A stretch of DNA of 64,000 bases from a bacterium (GCA_019748235.1 JAIEPU010000110.1:1-64000); one strand, 5' to 3'; numbered from the stretch's first letter, positions 1 through 9,823 are shown. The notes: a model not told the origin generated them from the sequence alone. Made by a program: numbers and translations.

Positions 1-459
1 GTCAGTGATCGTTTCCAGGTCTTCGACGGAGTCAGCCGGAATTCGACCGATGGCGAGTTCCGGTAGCTGATCGTCATTGAGGTCAGCGAAATAATTGTCG
101 GTCGCAATGTCCCGTTCTTTCCCCCAGTGGATATTCACTTTGGCGGGGATGTAATGCGTCGCCACGAAGTTCTTATCGGGCTTCGTATTTCCATCAGCGG
201 GTCGATTCGCATCACCCACCATCACGAGGAACTTCGTCTCGTTCGGCTTCACGGCATCGCGAATTCGTCGACGAATGGCGATCGAGTCCCCCTCGGCATC
301 AATCCATTTGATCTCGTGCCCCTGCTTGCGGCGATATTCGACCCATTTCTTCAGCCCTTTCCGCAGTCCTGGAGGACATACGACTAAAGTATCGGCGGCA
401 AAGCTTCCGCATGTCGCGAATACGAGTCCAAGAATGGTAGCACGAGCAAACGATTTCAT
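1..459 (-). CDS. Peptidase C25 (gingipain)-like secreted protein, N-terminal part (runs off the window)
   Basis: Translated by hand from the minus strand; not in the ORF track because it is open at the window edge. MKSFARATILGLVFATCGSFAADTLVVCPPGLRKGLKKWVEYRRKQGHEIKWIDAEGDS...FLVMVGDAN...ATDNYFADLNDDQLPELAIGRIPADSVEDLETITD; signal peptide and C25-like VGD / D-x-YFADLNxD / GRIP pattern. Confidence 0.6.
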   Translation of the reverse strand, partial: MKSFARATILGLVFATCGSFAADTLVVCPPGLRKGLKKWVEYRRKQGHEIKWIDAEGDSIAIRRRIRDAVKPNETKFLVMVGDANRPADGNTKPDKNFVATHYIPAKVNIHWGKERDIATDNYFADLNDDQLPELAIGRIPADSVEDLETITD

Positions 460-609
460 GACGATGACCCTGTCAGGAGAAATCCGACGGAACGATCTGA
501 GATAACACGGCAAAATGCTTTTCGCCACTCCGATTCCGTCTGATTCGACGCGTGCTGGAGCATAAGAGTGCCAAGGAATGGCGATTTGTGCCAATTTTCG
601 AAGGTATCG

Positions 610-1437
610 CTAGGGATAGCTGCTATCCGTCGTGAGAATGACCCGGTCGGGATACATGTCTTGGATGGCCTCATTCCACAGTAACGTTTCCGCATGGCCG
701 TCGAGGTAAAGATAATTCGACGATCCGTTATGACGCTTGCTGGCGATCCACCGCTGGATCGTATCGGTCCCAAGCCAGATGTCGTAATCATCTTGGCGAG
801 GATCTCCCTCTCCGCCTGGACCAAATGCTTCCGCCATGCGCTCTGAGAAACAAACGAACTTCGACAACCCCACTTCGACCGAGAAGCGATTCAAATTCCA
901 TCGACCGTACCGGCGTGTTTGATGGCTGAGGAGTGAATTGAGAAGATAACTGGTTCGATTCTCCGTTCCATTGAACTGCTTCGTTTCAGGGTCGATGTAA
1001 ACCTTCATGATCGAGGTATCGTCGGAACAGCGATAAACCGTTTCGCTCGCGTTGACAATTCCCTTCTTCGCTTCCGCCTCGTCCGCTTCCCCTGAGCCGC
1101 CAACGTATGGGAGAAGCTTATCCTCCCAATAAATCTCTGCGAACGAATCAGCTTGGTGGGATAAAGAGTTTACATCCGCCTCATACGGGTGGTGCGAGAA
1201 GAACTCGCCGTCGTATGTCGTGAAGTATTGCTGTAGAGCGACGTTGATCTGCTTGAGATTGGATAGGCACTGCGTCCGCCGTGCTGCCTCCATCACCTGT
1301 GACAAGGCGGGAAGCAAAAGGCCCATTAACAGTCCGATAATCGCAATGACAACTAGCAGTTCAACAAGTGTGAATCCCCGGCGAAGAACTCTCGATAACA
1401 CGAAGAAATATCTCCTAATGACGAATCGTAAATCCAC
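610..1437 (-). CDS. DUF1559 / type II secretion pseudopilin-like protein
   Basis: N-terminal [25 protein letters not shown] methylation motif and DUF1559-like C-terminus with H[14 protein letters not shown]. Confidence 0.85.
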   Translation of the reverse strand: MDLRFVIRRYFFVLSRVLRRGFTLVELLVVIAIIGLLMGLLLPALSQVMEAARRTQCLSNLKQINVALQQYFTTYDGEFFSHHPYEADVNSLSHQADSFAEIYWEDKLLPYVGGSGEADEAEAKKGIVNASETVYRCSDDTSIMKVYIDPETKQFNGTENRTSYLLNSLLSHQTRRYGRWNLNRFSVEVGLSKFVCFSERMAEAFGPGGEGDPRQDDYDIWLGTDTIQRWIASKRHNGSSNYLYLDGHAETLLWNEAIQDMYPDRVILTTDSSYP

Positions 1438-1492
1438 TTCGTTATAGCAGAGGTCTCTTAGACTTCGATGTTGTCACACCGGGATGTCACTT

Positions 1493-2665
1493 TCATCCTT
1501 TCCAAAGGGAGATGGGCTGCCCGGCCGGCTTCTTCCCTGGAAGAATGATCTTACGACCTTCTCCGGCGGATTGATACGCCCCAAGAATGATCTCTAGCAC
1601 CGCTCGACCATCCTCGCCGGTTTCAAGCGGTTCCTTGTTATCGGCCACACATTCGACAAAGTGGGCGAACTCTTGGGGGAAGCCGTAGTTCCAAAGTTCC
1701 TCGAAGGTGCAAAAACTCCAACCACGCGTCGTTCCCGCTTTCTCCACCGCGTAGGAGTATCCCGTATCCGAGTAAGCGAGGATCGAGTTTCCTTGCAGCA
1801 AGTCCGCGTATGCGACCCCGGCCGATCCATAAACTTCGGCCGTGTCATCCATGCCCCCTTTTTTGGCCCAGCTCTCTTCCGCTACACCGAGAGCTTCACC
1901 GGCATCGGTTTCGAATCTGACCAAGACAACCGCGTGATCCTCTCCCTTGGTTCGCTCCTTGTGCAGGAACGTGTCCATGTCGGCATAGACCGACACGGCT
2001 CGCGCCTTGTTCACCGCGATCGTCTCTGCGATAGAGCTCTCATGACTCTGCGTTTGTTCGTTTTGCAGTTTTGCCAACTGCCTTCCCCCAATCGGCGTCC
2101 CGAGAATCCAGCGGAAGAATTCAAATGCATGACACCCCATGTCGAGCGTCACACCTCCTCCCGATCGATTGACATCCCAAAACCAGTTCGAGTGTGGACC
2201 ATCATGCTTCTCGCACTGCTTGACCATATAGATGGAGCCGAGGGCCCCTTCATCCACCAACCGCTTGAGCCGAACATATTTCGGCGTGAAGCAAAGTTCC
2301 TCCGCATACATCAGCTTGACGCCGACTTTCTTGCAGGCCGCGATCATTCGGTCCGCTTCTTCGAGCGATGTGCAAAGAGGCTTTTCGCAAACGACATGCT
2401 TCCCCGCCTTCGCAGCCTTCTCCGTAAACTCGCAATGGAGGTCGTTGGGGCAACCAAGCACGATCATGTCGACTTCGGTGTCGAGAAAGGAATCGAAGTC
2501 GGTGAACGAATATTTGACGCCATGCCGAGCCGCGAAATCTTTGGCATGCGTTCCGGTAGGAGATACGACCGAGAATAACTCCGCGCGCGGCACTCGCTTC
2601 AATGCTTCGGCATGGATCGTCGAGATGAATTGCGATCCGACCAAACCAACTCGAACCTTTTCCAT
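1493..2665 (-). CDS. Gfo/Idh/MocA family oxidoreductase
   Basis: N-terminal VRVGLVGSQFISTIHAEAL Rossmann motif and CEKPL motif (HVVCEKPLCTSLEEA). Confidence 0.9.
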   Translation of the reverse strand: MEKVRVGLVGSQFISTIHAEALKRVPRAELFSVVSPTGTHAKDFAARHGVKYSFTDFDSFLDTEVDMIVLGCPNDLHCEFTEKAAKAGKHVVCEKPLCTSLEEADRMIAACKKVGVKLMYAEELCFTPKYVRLKRLVDEGALGSIYMVKQCEKHDGPHSNWFWDVNRSGGGVTLDMGCHAFEFFRWILGTPIGGRQLAKLQNEQTQSHESSIAETIAVNKARAVSVYADMDTFLHKERTKGEDHAVVLVRFETDAGEALGVAEESWAKKGGMDDTAEVYGSAGVAYADLLQGNSILAYSDTGYSYAVEKAGTTRGWSFCTFEELWNYGFPQEFAHFVECVADNKEPLETGEDGRAVLEIILGAYQSAGEGRKIILPGKKPAGQPISLWKG

Positions 2666-2892
2666 GACGCGATTCTCCTTTCACGCAGCACCATGCAGCA
2701 GGCGATCGTCCTTCCGAATGCGGAATCGTCCCGACTTTCGCGGCCCCTGTTCTAACCGAACGCAAACCCTCTTTCTCCGAAAAACTACTGGACGAAGCAG
2801 CCGTCGCGCCGTGCATGAAATGATGGAGAAAACCGAGGAACGACCGAACCGATTTGCCGAAACCGTGACAATCCACTACAAGAGAGTCGTCC

Positions 2893-2965
2893 GGGCGGTT
2901 AGCTCAATGGCTAGAGCACCTCGCTTACACCGAGGGGGTTGGGGGTTCGAGTCCCTCACCGCCCA
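2893..2965 (+). tRNA. tRNA-Val(TAC)
   Basis: Acceptor stem GGGCGGT/ACCGCCC, anticodon arm CCTCG-CTTACAC-CGAGG, T-loop GTTCGAGTC, discriminator A; 73 nt, no encoded CCA. Confidence 0.92.
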
Positions 2966-4244
2966 CTAGACATTTGTGCATTAAATCGCAAGTGCTCGCA
3001 AATCCAGGAAAAACACTCGTTTCGTGATCCGGCATCTTGTGTTGTGACATCTGCCTACGTTCCAGTTCCGCTCCTTGCTGCGTCGTCTGGCGCGTCGTTT
3101 CTATTAGAGCGTCAACTGATGAATCATCTTTGCCGGTAGGTGTTGTCGCCGCATGCGCGAAGTGCTCATCGGTCAGTTGCAGGTAGTGCTTGGCGGCAAT
3201 CTGTTGAGAGTTGCCGATCCACTTCACGACGACATGCAGTGGATACGCTTCCGCCAATTCTGTCTCGCGAGTGCTGCGAAGGTTCTGCCAAAGCTTCGGC
3301 CAAGCCGTTAGTCCTGCTCGTCGAATGATGCGTTCCAGTCGCGTACGCAGATTGACCGTCGCATCCCGACAGCACGTAACGACCCATTCGGCATTCGGCT
3401 TAGCTACGGCGAAGGCTGCTTCGAGATAGGGACGAAGTTCGGGGAAGATCGGCACGACTCTCGATTCGCCCCCTTCATGATGTTCGGTCTTGGGCGCATG
3501 CACCAGCATTCGGCCATTCTTCCAATCGATGTCCTTCCATTGTAGCTTCGTCGGTTCGCTCGGAACTCGCAGCCCGCCGAATCGGGCCAATGCAAAGAGC
3601 AACCTCCACTGTTCGTCGGGACAAGCGTCGAGTACTTTGCGAGTTTCTTCCCTCGTGATGAAATAGAACCGCTTCGTGTTGGCTTTCACAGCCGCCACCA
3701 AATCGGTGAAGGGATTCTCGTTGATGAGCTTGCGGCGAACTGCCACGCGAAAGAATTGCTTTGCGATGCCGCAACGACGGCGCACCGTGTTGTCCGCAAG
3801 CTTTTGATCGTTCATCAACCATGCGCGCCACTGATCCGCGTCGCCAGAATGGATTTCACGAAGTGCCTTCTTCTCTCCGAAGTATTCCACTAAGCAGCGT
3901 CGAGTATGCCCATAGACGATTGATGTCGCTGCTTTCACATCAGACCGGCTGAGAATGTACGCATCTAGGAAGGCCCCCAACGTGCTCGACTGCCGCTGGG
4001 CAATTAGTCCCACCGAAGCAAGCTTGTCGGCCAAATCCTCGCCGATATTCGCGAGCCACCTGGCGGTTTCATCATCCAAAGGATGGCGAGAAATCTGTGC
4101 CGAATTAAGCTGTTCAACCCTAAGCTTAATTGAGGTCGCCGCTTTGATCGACATCTTGCCGAGATACAAGGTCTTCCGCTGACTCTCTTTGTTAACAAAA
4201 AGAATTCGCCTTCGCCCCGAGGAGTCCGTGGAGACGCTTGCCAT
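2925..4244 (-). CDS. int: Tyrosine recombinase/integrase; 3' end antisense to tRNA-Val
   Basis: Core motifs ARFGGLRVPSEPTKLQWKDIDW, LRSTRETEL, WIGNSQQIAAKHYLQL; ORF ends ...VGGEGLEPPTPSV encoded by the complement of the tRNA gene. Confidence 0.9.
   Translation of the reverse strand: MASVSTDSSGRRRILFVNKESQRKTLYLGKMSIKAATSIKLRVEQLNSAQISRHPLDDETARWLANIGEDLADKLASVGLIAQRQSSTLGAFLDAYILSRSDVKAATSIVYGHTRRCLVEYFGEKKALREIHSGDADQWRAWLMNDQKLADNTVRRRCGIAKQFFRVAVRRKLINENPFTDLVAAVKANTKRFYFITREETRKVLDACPDEQWRLLFALARFGGLRVPSEPTKLQWKDIDWKNGRMLVHAPKTEHHEGGESRVVPIFPELRPYLEAAFAVAKPNAEWVVTCCRDATVNLRTRLERIIRRAGLTAWPKLWQNLRSTRETELAEAYPLHVVVKWIGNSQQIAAKHYLQLTDEHFAHAATTPTGKDDSSVDALIETTRQTTQQGAELERRQMSQHKMPDHETSVFPGFASTCDLMHKCLVGGEGLEPPTPSV
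2945..2967 (+). repeat. attL: attL: GTTCGAGTCCCTCACCGCCCACT
   Basis: Identical 23-bp copy at 45739-45761; lies in the 3' end of tRNA-Val. Confidence 0.88.
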
Positions 4245-4301
4245 AATTCACCCGACAGCTTGAAGTAGGTAAGCCATTGTCAAAGCAGATTATAGCAGCC
4301 C

Positions 4302-4517
4302 TCATGTCATCGCGCGAGCGGAGCTTTTCTGTTGCTGCTCCGTCACCCAGGATTGGAGCGAATCGCGACTAAAGAGAAGCCGACGACCGAGACGAAGATG
4401 CGGAATCTGCCGTTCCTGCACCAGCGTCCAAAGGCTTCGCTCGCAAATACCCAAGAGGTAAGCCGCTTCCTTGATCGACACGAGAATTCGATCATTCAAG
4501 CCATCAGCTACGTTCAT
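4302..4517 (-). CDS. Excisionase-like helix-turn-helix DNA-binding protein
   Basis: LVSIKEAAYLLGICERSLWTLVQERQIPHLRLGRRLLFSRDSLQSWV, HTH_17/MerR-type. Confidence 0.75.
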   Translation of the reverse strand: MNVADGLNDRILVSIKEAAYLLGICERSLWTLVQERQIPHLRLGRRLLFSRDSLQSWVTEQQQKSSARAMT

Positions 4518-4579
4518 CTTTGTCCCTCTCGTGATTTCTAAGGTCAGAACAATTGGTTAGGCCTCAGCATCCAGCAGAA

Positions 4580-4816
4580 TCATCCGCTTGCCATTTCTCG
4601 CGTCGGCTGCTGAGGACAACCTTCCTCGATCCAAGATTTCACTTCGGCGAGTCGCCAGCGGACCGTTCCGCCAAGCCGGACTGGCTGGGGGATTCGCCCT
4701 TCACTGAGCATTCGCCAAATTTGGCGAAGTGACACATTGAGCTTCTGTGCGAACTCCTTGGCCGTGATGAGCAGCGGTTCGTCCGATGTTCCCATTGATG
4801 CCATACTGCCGGACAT
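4580..4816 (-). CDS. Excisionase-like helix-turn-helix DNA-binding protein
   Basis: LLITAKEFAQKLNVSLRQIWRMLSEGRIPQPVRLGGTVRWRLAEVKSWIEEG; start chosen at MSGSMASMG inside ORF 4580-4960. Confidence 0.75.
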   Translation of the reverse strand: MSGSMASMGTSDEPLLITAKEFAQKLNVSLRQIWRMLSEGRIPQPVRLGGTVRWRLAEVKSWIEEGCPQQPTREMASG

Positions 4817-4981
4817 GGCTATTCTCCTATTTGATGACCCACTTCCAGATGAGGGTGGCCTTCTCCCGAAGCATTTCAGGATGACGCTGATTGAATGCCC
4901 CCAGCTTGTAAAACGCATAACAACTCGCGAAGTAGAACAGGCTCGAATAAGACATTGCACTTCTCTCCATGATCTCTTTGC

Positions 4982-5275
4982 TCAGTCCTCAATTTCCAAT
5001 TCCATGTTGTCGTCTGGCTCCGCCTCCGGCATTCGCTCGATTCGATCTTGAATCATTGAGGATTGCTGGGGCTCTTCATCGCGGTCAGGCTCAGTGGATC
5101 GTCTCTCTTCGGCTACTTCTCCCTGTGTTTTGGTGCCAAAAATTCCATGCTCCGTCTGCTGTTGTGCGATATTTGAACCGGGATAGAAAACCGCTCTAAG
5201 CTCTCGAAGTCCCATCCGCCACATCGCCCCAGCATGGGTAGCAAAAAGCTTGGGCTGATTTTCACCTTTACTCAT
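4982..5275 (-). CDS. Hypothetical protein
   Basis: Open frame collinear with neighbouring minus-strand genes; acidic C-terminus. Confidence 0.5.
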   Translation of the reverse strand: MSKGENQPKLFATHAGAMWRMGLRELRAVFYPGSNIAQQQTEHGIFGTKTQGEVAEERRSTEPDRDEEPQQSSMIQDRIERMPEAEPDDNMELEIED

Positions 5276-5315
5276 TGCAACGGTCCTTTCTCATTAGTGG
5301 TTGAGAACTCGCTTC

Positions 5316-5894
5316 TCACACTCCCCGAAGTCCGCGAAGACGCTCCGCCAACTGCTGTTGCTGGATGATCGCATCGTCGACATCCATCACCCGCTTTTGC
5401 TCCTGGTCACGCATGCGAAGATTGTTGAAGACAAGGCAAAACGTGACAAACAGCAGGTAGCACGCGAAGAGTCGATTCCACTCGGCAATCCATACCGCGA
5501 TGGCAAGGATCAGCCCGGGCTCCAAGACTTGCTTGCAGAAATACTCGTTCCGAATCGCCGACGATCGCAAGAAGATGGGCCAGCCGTTGTAATAGCTATG
5601 CTCGATGTCTCGCTTTCGATGCCGCCACCAAATTCCGAGACGAGCCAGAATCACCATCCCGAGATAGACTGGCAGGAAGCTCATCAATAGTTCGGGATTG
5701 TCTTGGGGAAAGAACATCGCGAAGATCGGCACGACGAGGAACACTGCAAACGCCTGTGTCCCCAAATAGCGTTTTCCAAAGCGGCGATGAAGAAAGACCT
5801 CTCCACTGACGGCGCCCGCGCCGATTACCAAATTGAAGACGGCTTCAATCGCATTCATCTTTTCGCTGAACGTGGACTGTTGTTGCGGCTGCAT
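5316..5894 (-). CDS. Hypothetical membrane protein
   Basis: Several hydrophobic segments (FNLVIGAGAVSGEVF, AFAVFLVVPIFAMFF, LFACYLLFVTFCLVF), directly upstream of the ATPase ORF's cluster. Confidence 0.6.
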   Translation of the reverse strand: MQPQQQSTFSEKMNAIEAVFNLVIGAGAVSGEVFLHRRFGKRYLGTQAFAVFLVVPIFAMFFPQDNPELLMSFLPVYLGMVILARLGIWWRHRKRDIEHSYYNGWPIFLRSSAIRNEYFCKQVLEPGLILAIAVWIAEWNRLFACYLLFVTFCLVFNNLRMRDQEQKRVMDVDDAIIQQQQLAERLRGLRGV

Positions 5895-5941
5895 GTTTTA
5901 CCTCCTTTTCAAAGTGTCTGAATGGTTGAAGGATCGAACGC

Positions 5942-7441
5942 TTATCGCTTCTGCTTGAAGGTGGCGTAACGCCACGTGCGGCCGGTATCGCGGAAGACCT
6001 TGCCACTTTGAAAAACAATGCCGTCGATATTTCCCCCGTGCGCAGCACCTCCCGTACGGAGCATCGTGAACGCCGAGGGTTGCACTTCGAAGTCGATGTT
6101 CTCGCTGATCCCTGAGCTTGTCTGCGATTCGGGAGCGCCCAGAAGGGAACCAATCCAATCGCGCGAAATCGGTTGCGTATTAGCGTTAATGAAGAATTGC
6201 CGCGTTCGGCCGATTAATGAACTTCCCCATTCATTGGTGATCGGATCGCCATTGGCATGGAATATCTTCGTCGTCAGGTTGCCGAAGATGGAGTCGGCCT
6301 GCGCCTTCCCTTGCGTTCCCTCCCCCAGCGCACTGTAAAAGTTCGAGATATTCTGCGTAAGAAACACCGTCGCCACGCGCGAGGAGCGGCAGGTCGAGAG
6401 GAACTCCATGTCGGCCGCATTGACGAGGAACTGAGCCTCGTCGATCCACAGAAAGACAGGGCGAGGACTGGACTGGATATTTCGCCGTTCGATCGAGCGT
6501 TCGAAGGCATACTTCCAAATTGACTGCGCTAAGAGACCTACTTCGCCATACTCTTTGATGGGCATATCCACGACGATGATATGCCCATCTTCAGCAGCCT
6601 CTGGGGTTACATTCGTTTCCTCGCAGAGAAGGTCACGAAGAATCCCGCGCTGAAGAGAATCAGCGAGAGTGGAGAATGTCGAGATGATGATTCCTCGGGT
6701 CTTAGGACTGAGATCGACGAATTCCCCGATGAAGTAGTCGGCAACAATACCGAAGTCGCGCTGATGGCGGGGCGTTTTTCGCTTCCGTTCCGCCTCCATC
6801 AAACATTGGTAACAAAATGAGTTCTTCTGCCATTCCTTTGACTTCAGTTGCTCCCGCGACTTTGGAGCGGTGATCACCAATTGGTAGAGTTCAGGAATGC
6901 TCACGCGGCCCAGGCTGAAGGCAAGAAGATCAACGAGATTCCGGCAGAGCTGCCGGCAGGCCCGTTCCCAATACTCCCCATTCTCCCGCCCTCCCCCTTT
7001 GCCGGAGGACCGCTCGGAAATCTCCATCGCCGCCATGAAGAGACGGACGATGTTCTCGGTAAGCCCCGCCCCTTTACCGGGGCGGGTCATCTCATGATTG
7101 AGGAAGTTGAACTTCCAAGGCTCGCTGGGACAAAAGCGAACTAGGTCACGGCTTCGTCCCGTCTGAGCAGCCAGTGACTTCCAGAACTTCCAATCGTCCT
7201 TCACGAGAAGGACAATTCCGCCGTAACCGGCAAGCATGAATTTTTCGGCAATCCATGCACCGCTTCCTGTTGTCTTGCCGCTCCCGGTGGCTCCTGTGAT
7301 CAGCGTTCCCGCATAGGAATCCTGACAGGTGAAGGCCTCCCGATGTGACCAGCGGATGAGTGGCTGAGTGGCGGGCCAAATGTCCCGCCTCGTTCGTCTT
7401 GACTTGAGCACCGGTCTTGTCTTTTGACTGAAAGGCCACAT
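5942..7441 (-). CDS. VirD4/TraD/TraG-like type IV coupling ATPase
   Basis: Walker A GTLITGATGSGKTTGS, Walker B VFLWIDEAQFL, and FLTQNISNFYSALGEG motif typical of conjugative coupling ATPases. Confidence 0.82.
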   Translation of the reverse strand: MWPFSQKTRPVLKSRRTRRDIWPATQPLIRWSHREAFTCQDSYAGTLITGATGSGKTTGSGAWIAEKFMLAGYGGIVLLVKDDWKFWKSLAAQTGRSRDLVRFCPSEPWKFNFLNHEMTRPGKGAGLTENIVRLFMAAMEISERSSGKGGGRENGEYWERACRQLCRNLVDLLAFSLGRVSIPELYQLVITAPKSREQLKSKEWQKNSFCYQCLMEAERKRKTPRHQRDFGIVADYFIGEFVDLSPKTRGIIISTFSTLADSLQRGILRDLLCEETNVTPEAAEDGHIIVVDMPIKEYGEVGLLAQSIWKYAFERSIERRNIQSSPRPVFLWIDEAQFLVNAADMEFLSTCRSSRVATVFLTQNISNFYSALGEGTQGKAQADSIFGNLTTKIFHANGDPITNEWGSSLIGRTRQFFINANTQPISRDWIGSLLGAPESQTSSGISENIDFEVQPSAFTMLRTGGAAHGGNIDGIVFQSGKVFRDTGRTWRYATFKQKR

Positions 7442-7443
7442 GG

Positions 7444-8259
7444 CTATTTCTCTCCTTTCGCTTGATCGGAAAGCATCTTGATGAAGGTGGTGAGTTCAAA
7501 GCCCTGGGTCCGCGACTTGCGGGCCTTGGCGAGAAGTTCTTCCAGTGAGCCGATGAAGGAGTCGAGTGATAGACTCTTAGCGGCAACGGTGACGGAGCGT
7601 TCGACATCGAGACGGGCAATGGCACGAGTGCCGACTTGTTTCTCGGACTTCTGAGGAGTGCTGCTTTTGCGAACAACGCCAATGGCCGCGTCGCGCGTCA
7701 GCCGTCCTTCCACCGCTTGACGTGCGAGATCCATCTGCTTGGCGGGATCGTTGATCTTGGCGATCTCGCACGCGGTACTCGGTGGAATTTTACCAGAGTC
7801 GACCAGTCCTTTGATCGACTCCGGCAAGGAGAGAAGTGTCACGAGACGGGTCACGGCGGAATTCGACATTCCGAGGCGAGAGGCCGTCTCTGAAGCATTC
7901 TCCCCGGACACCTCCATGAGCGCAACAATGGCTCGGGCTTTTTCGAGCGGCGTTAAATCAGCCCGTTGGCAATTAGCGGTAAGTTGTCGTTCGAGGATTT
8001 GTCCTTGAGACAGATCCCCCTCTTCAATGATGGCGGCAATAGAAGTCCGGCCCGCCTTCACCGAGGCGCGGAACCGTCGCTCTCCGTCGACCACTACAAA
8101 GTCATTTCCCTCACGGCGAACTCGAATCGGGACGAGTTGGCCGGTTGTTTTGAGACTCATGGCCAGTCCCGTCAATCCGTTGTCGTCAAAGTGCTCGCGC
8201 ACCTGACGGAGACAGCGAACTTGATCGAGCGGCAAATGAAGGATTCGTTCATCCGGCAT
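7444..8259 (-). CDS. parB: ParB/RepB/Spo0J-family partition protein
   Basis: LPLDQVRCLRQVREHFDDNGLTGLAMSLKTTGQLVPIRVRREGNDFVVVDGERRFRASVKAG plus HTH ASRLGMSNSAVTRLVTLLSLPESIK. Confidence 0.9.
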   Translation of the reverse strand: MPDERILHLPLDQVRCLRQVREHFDDNGLTGLAMSLKTTGQLVPIRVRREGNDFVVVDGERRFRASVKAGRTSIAAIIEEGDLSQGQILERQLTANCQRADLTPLEKARAIVALMEVSGENASETASRLGMSNSAVTRLVTLLSLPESIKGLVDSGKIPPSTACEIAKINDPAKQMDLARQAVEGRLTRDAAIGVVRKSSTPQKSEKQVGTRAIARLDVERSVTVAAKSLSLDSFIGSLEELLAKARKSRTQGFELTTFIKMLSDQAKGEK

Positions 8260-8296
8260 GAGAGGTGTTCCCTAATTAGATTGTTGATTGATGGGT

Positions 8297-8593
8297 TTAA
8301 GCGGAGACCTGCTGCTTGCGCCCGGCCTTCCAGGCCGCGCTCGCCGACATGACGCCGGCCACCACAGCGCCGGCATCATCGACGAGACCCAAAGGACCTA
8401 AGAATGCCTCCGGCAACACATCGAGCGGCATCACGACATAACCCGCGCAGAACAGGGCAAAGATCCAGCCGAAGATTCTGACGAGCACATCGCGCATCTT
8501 GCTTTGAGGAAGCGAAAGCAGAACCATAAGGGTCAGAAGAAGAACGCTGCCGCAGAGCATGAGCAGCTTGATCACACCAAAAATGCCTTCCAT
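8297..8593 (-). CDS. YkvA/DUF1232-like small membrane protein
   Basis: VMPLDVLPEAFLGPLGLVDDAGAVVAGV pattern of DUF1232. Confidence 0.75.
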   Translation of the reverse strand: MEGIFGVIKLLMLCGSVLLLTLMVLLSLPQSKMRDVLVRIFGWIFALFCAGYVVMPLDVLPEAFLGPLGLVDDAGAVVAGVMSASAAWKAGRKQQVSA

Positions 8594-8757
8594 CGGTCAC
8601 CTCGCAATAAGAGAAGAAGGGAGCGTCCCCGTGCGACAGAGCACAGGGACGCGATGTCGATGAGGCAAGGTTACCGACGATGAAAACGATTGGAATTCTG
8701 AGTCGTGGAATGGAACAGTGATGGAAATGCTGTTCTTAAAATCGTGGCAGGTGACAG

Positions 8758-9321
8758 CTATGTGTCAGCGGAGATGATTTGTTGACGAACGAGGAAATCC
8801 CGCGTCATTTCCCAGGCGACAACGCCTAGCTCACTCAATCCGGAAATCGCAAAGCCGTGGCCTTGAGAGACAAAAAGATCAACATCTCCCTCAAGTTGAA
8901 ACCGCTTGCCGAAGGATTCTCTCGCATACCGACATTCGCGCGAGACGGAAGCCAGCGTGTAAGGAAGAGAATCGGGATGATCCCCGCGAAGATCGCGATC
9001 TTCGAGCACTCGGGCGATCTCGCGCAGCGACGTTGCTCCAGCGAGGAACTCGCGTCCTACTTCATGGAACATACGCAGCATCCGAAGCTCACGTTCCGGG
9101 CTGGGACCAAGCGTTTCGATCCTCACATCATCGTCAATGGGTTGCGGCGGTTTGACCCATTGCACGTCAAGTGCTTCCAGATTGAAACGGCGAACACTGA
9201 ATGGACCACGACGGCGAAGAGTGAAGACCATCACGTCGGGCGAGGCGTTCTCAAGGACCGCCGTGCTCATTTCAGAAACCCCGAGAACGGATGGAACAAG
9301 GCAAACGGGCTGGTGAGCCAT
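8758..9321 (-). CDS. Hypothetical protein
   Basis: Open frame; start chosen at MAHQPVCLVPSVLG inside ORF 8758-9420. Confidence 0.5.
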   Translation of the reverse strand: MAHQPVCLVPSVLGVSEMSTAVLENASPDVMVFTLRRRGPFSVRRFNLEALDVQWVKPPQPIDDDVRIETLGPSPERELRMLRMFHEVGREFLAGATSLREIARVLEDRDLRGDHPDSLPYTLASVSRECRYARESFGKRFQLEGDVDLFVSQGHGFAISGLSELGVVAWEMTRDFLVRQQIISADT

Positions 9322-9753
9322 GTGCAAGTCCTTTTCGTTGAGGGCAACGGGTTGCTTGTAATGGAGAGACCAGCCGTCGGATGCAGACTTGCAATGAACG
9401 AGAGACGTTACGTGTCTCAACCGGTGCTGCGTCGTGACGGTCCGACGATCCTATACGCACGGCATATCCGGCAGAAATAGCAAAGCTTGCCTGTTTTACC
9501 TAAGACGCCAAAAGGTGCGCGGCATAATCGTTACAATTGTTGCCGTCGAGATAATCGCTGTAACACGATATTTCTGTCATAAATCCACCTCAACAATCGT
9601 CGGCGTGATTTGCTTAACCGTCATTCGTGACCCTTGGTCGTTGGCGATGAGTGACGGCGCTTGTCACTCAATCAAAACAAACCGATTTACAAGACACAGA
9701 AAACGTGACAGGTTATGTGACGTAAAACGCAGGAAATTGACTGGCGAAACAGT

Positions 9754-9785
9754 GTTGTCACTTATTCGACCGTTTAAGTGACAAC
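9754..9785. repeat. 11-bp perfect inverted repeat GTTGTCACTTA-N10-TAAGTGACAAC
   Basis: Read directly; 39 bp upstream of the resolvase start. Confidence 0.85.
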
Positions 9786-9823
9786 GTAAGAACGGTCAAT
9801 CAGTCGTCGTTGAAAGAGGTGAG

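Noticed and set aside
1661-2578. 305-aa plus-strand ORF
   Set aside because: Antisense to the Gfo/Idh oxidoreductase; composition of a shadow ORF.
2232-2969. 245-aa plus-strand ORF reading through the tRNA
   Set aside because: Antisense to the oxidoreductase and runs through tRNA-Val; not a plausible gene.
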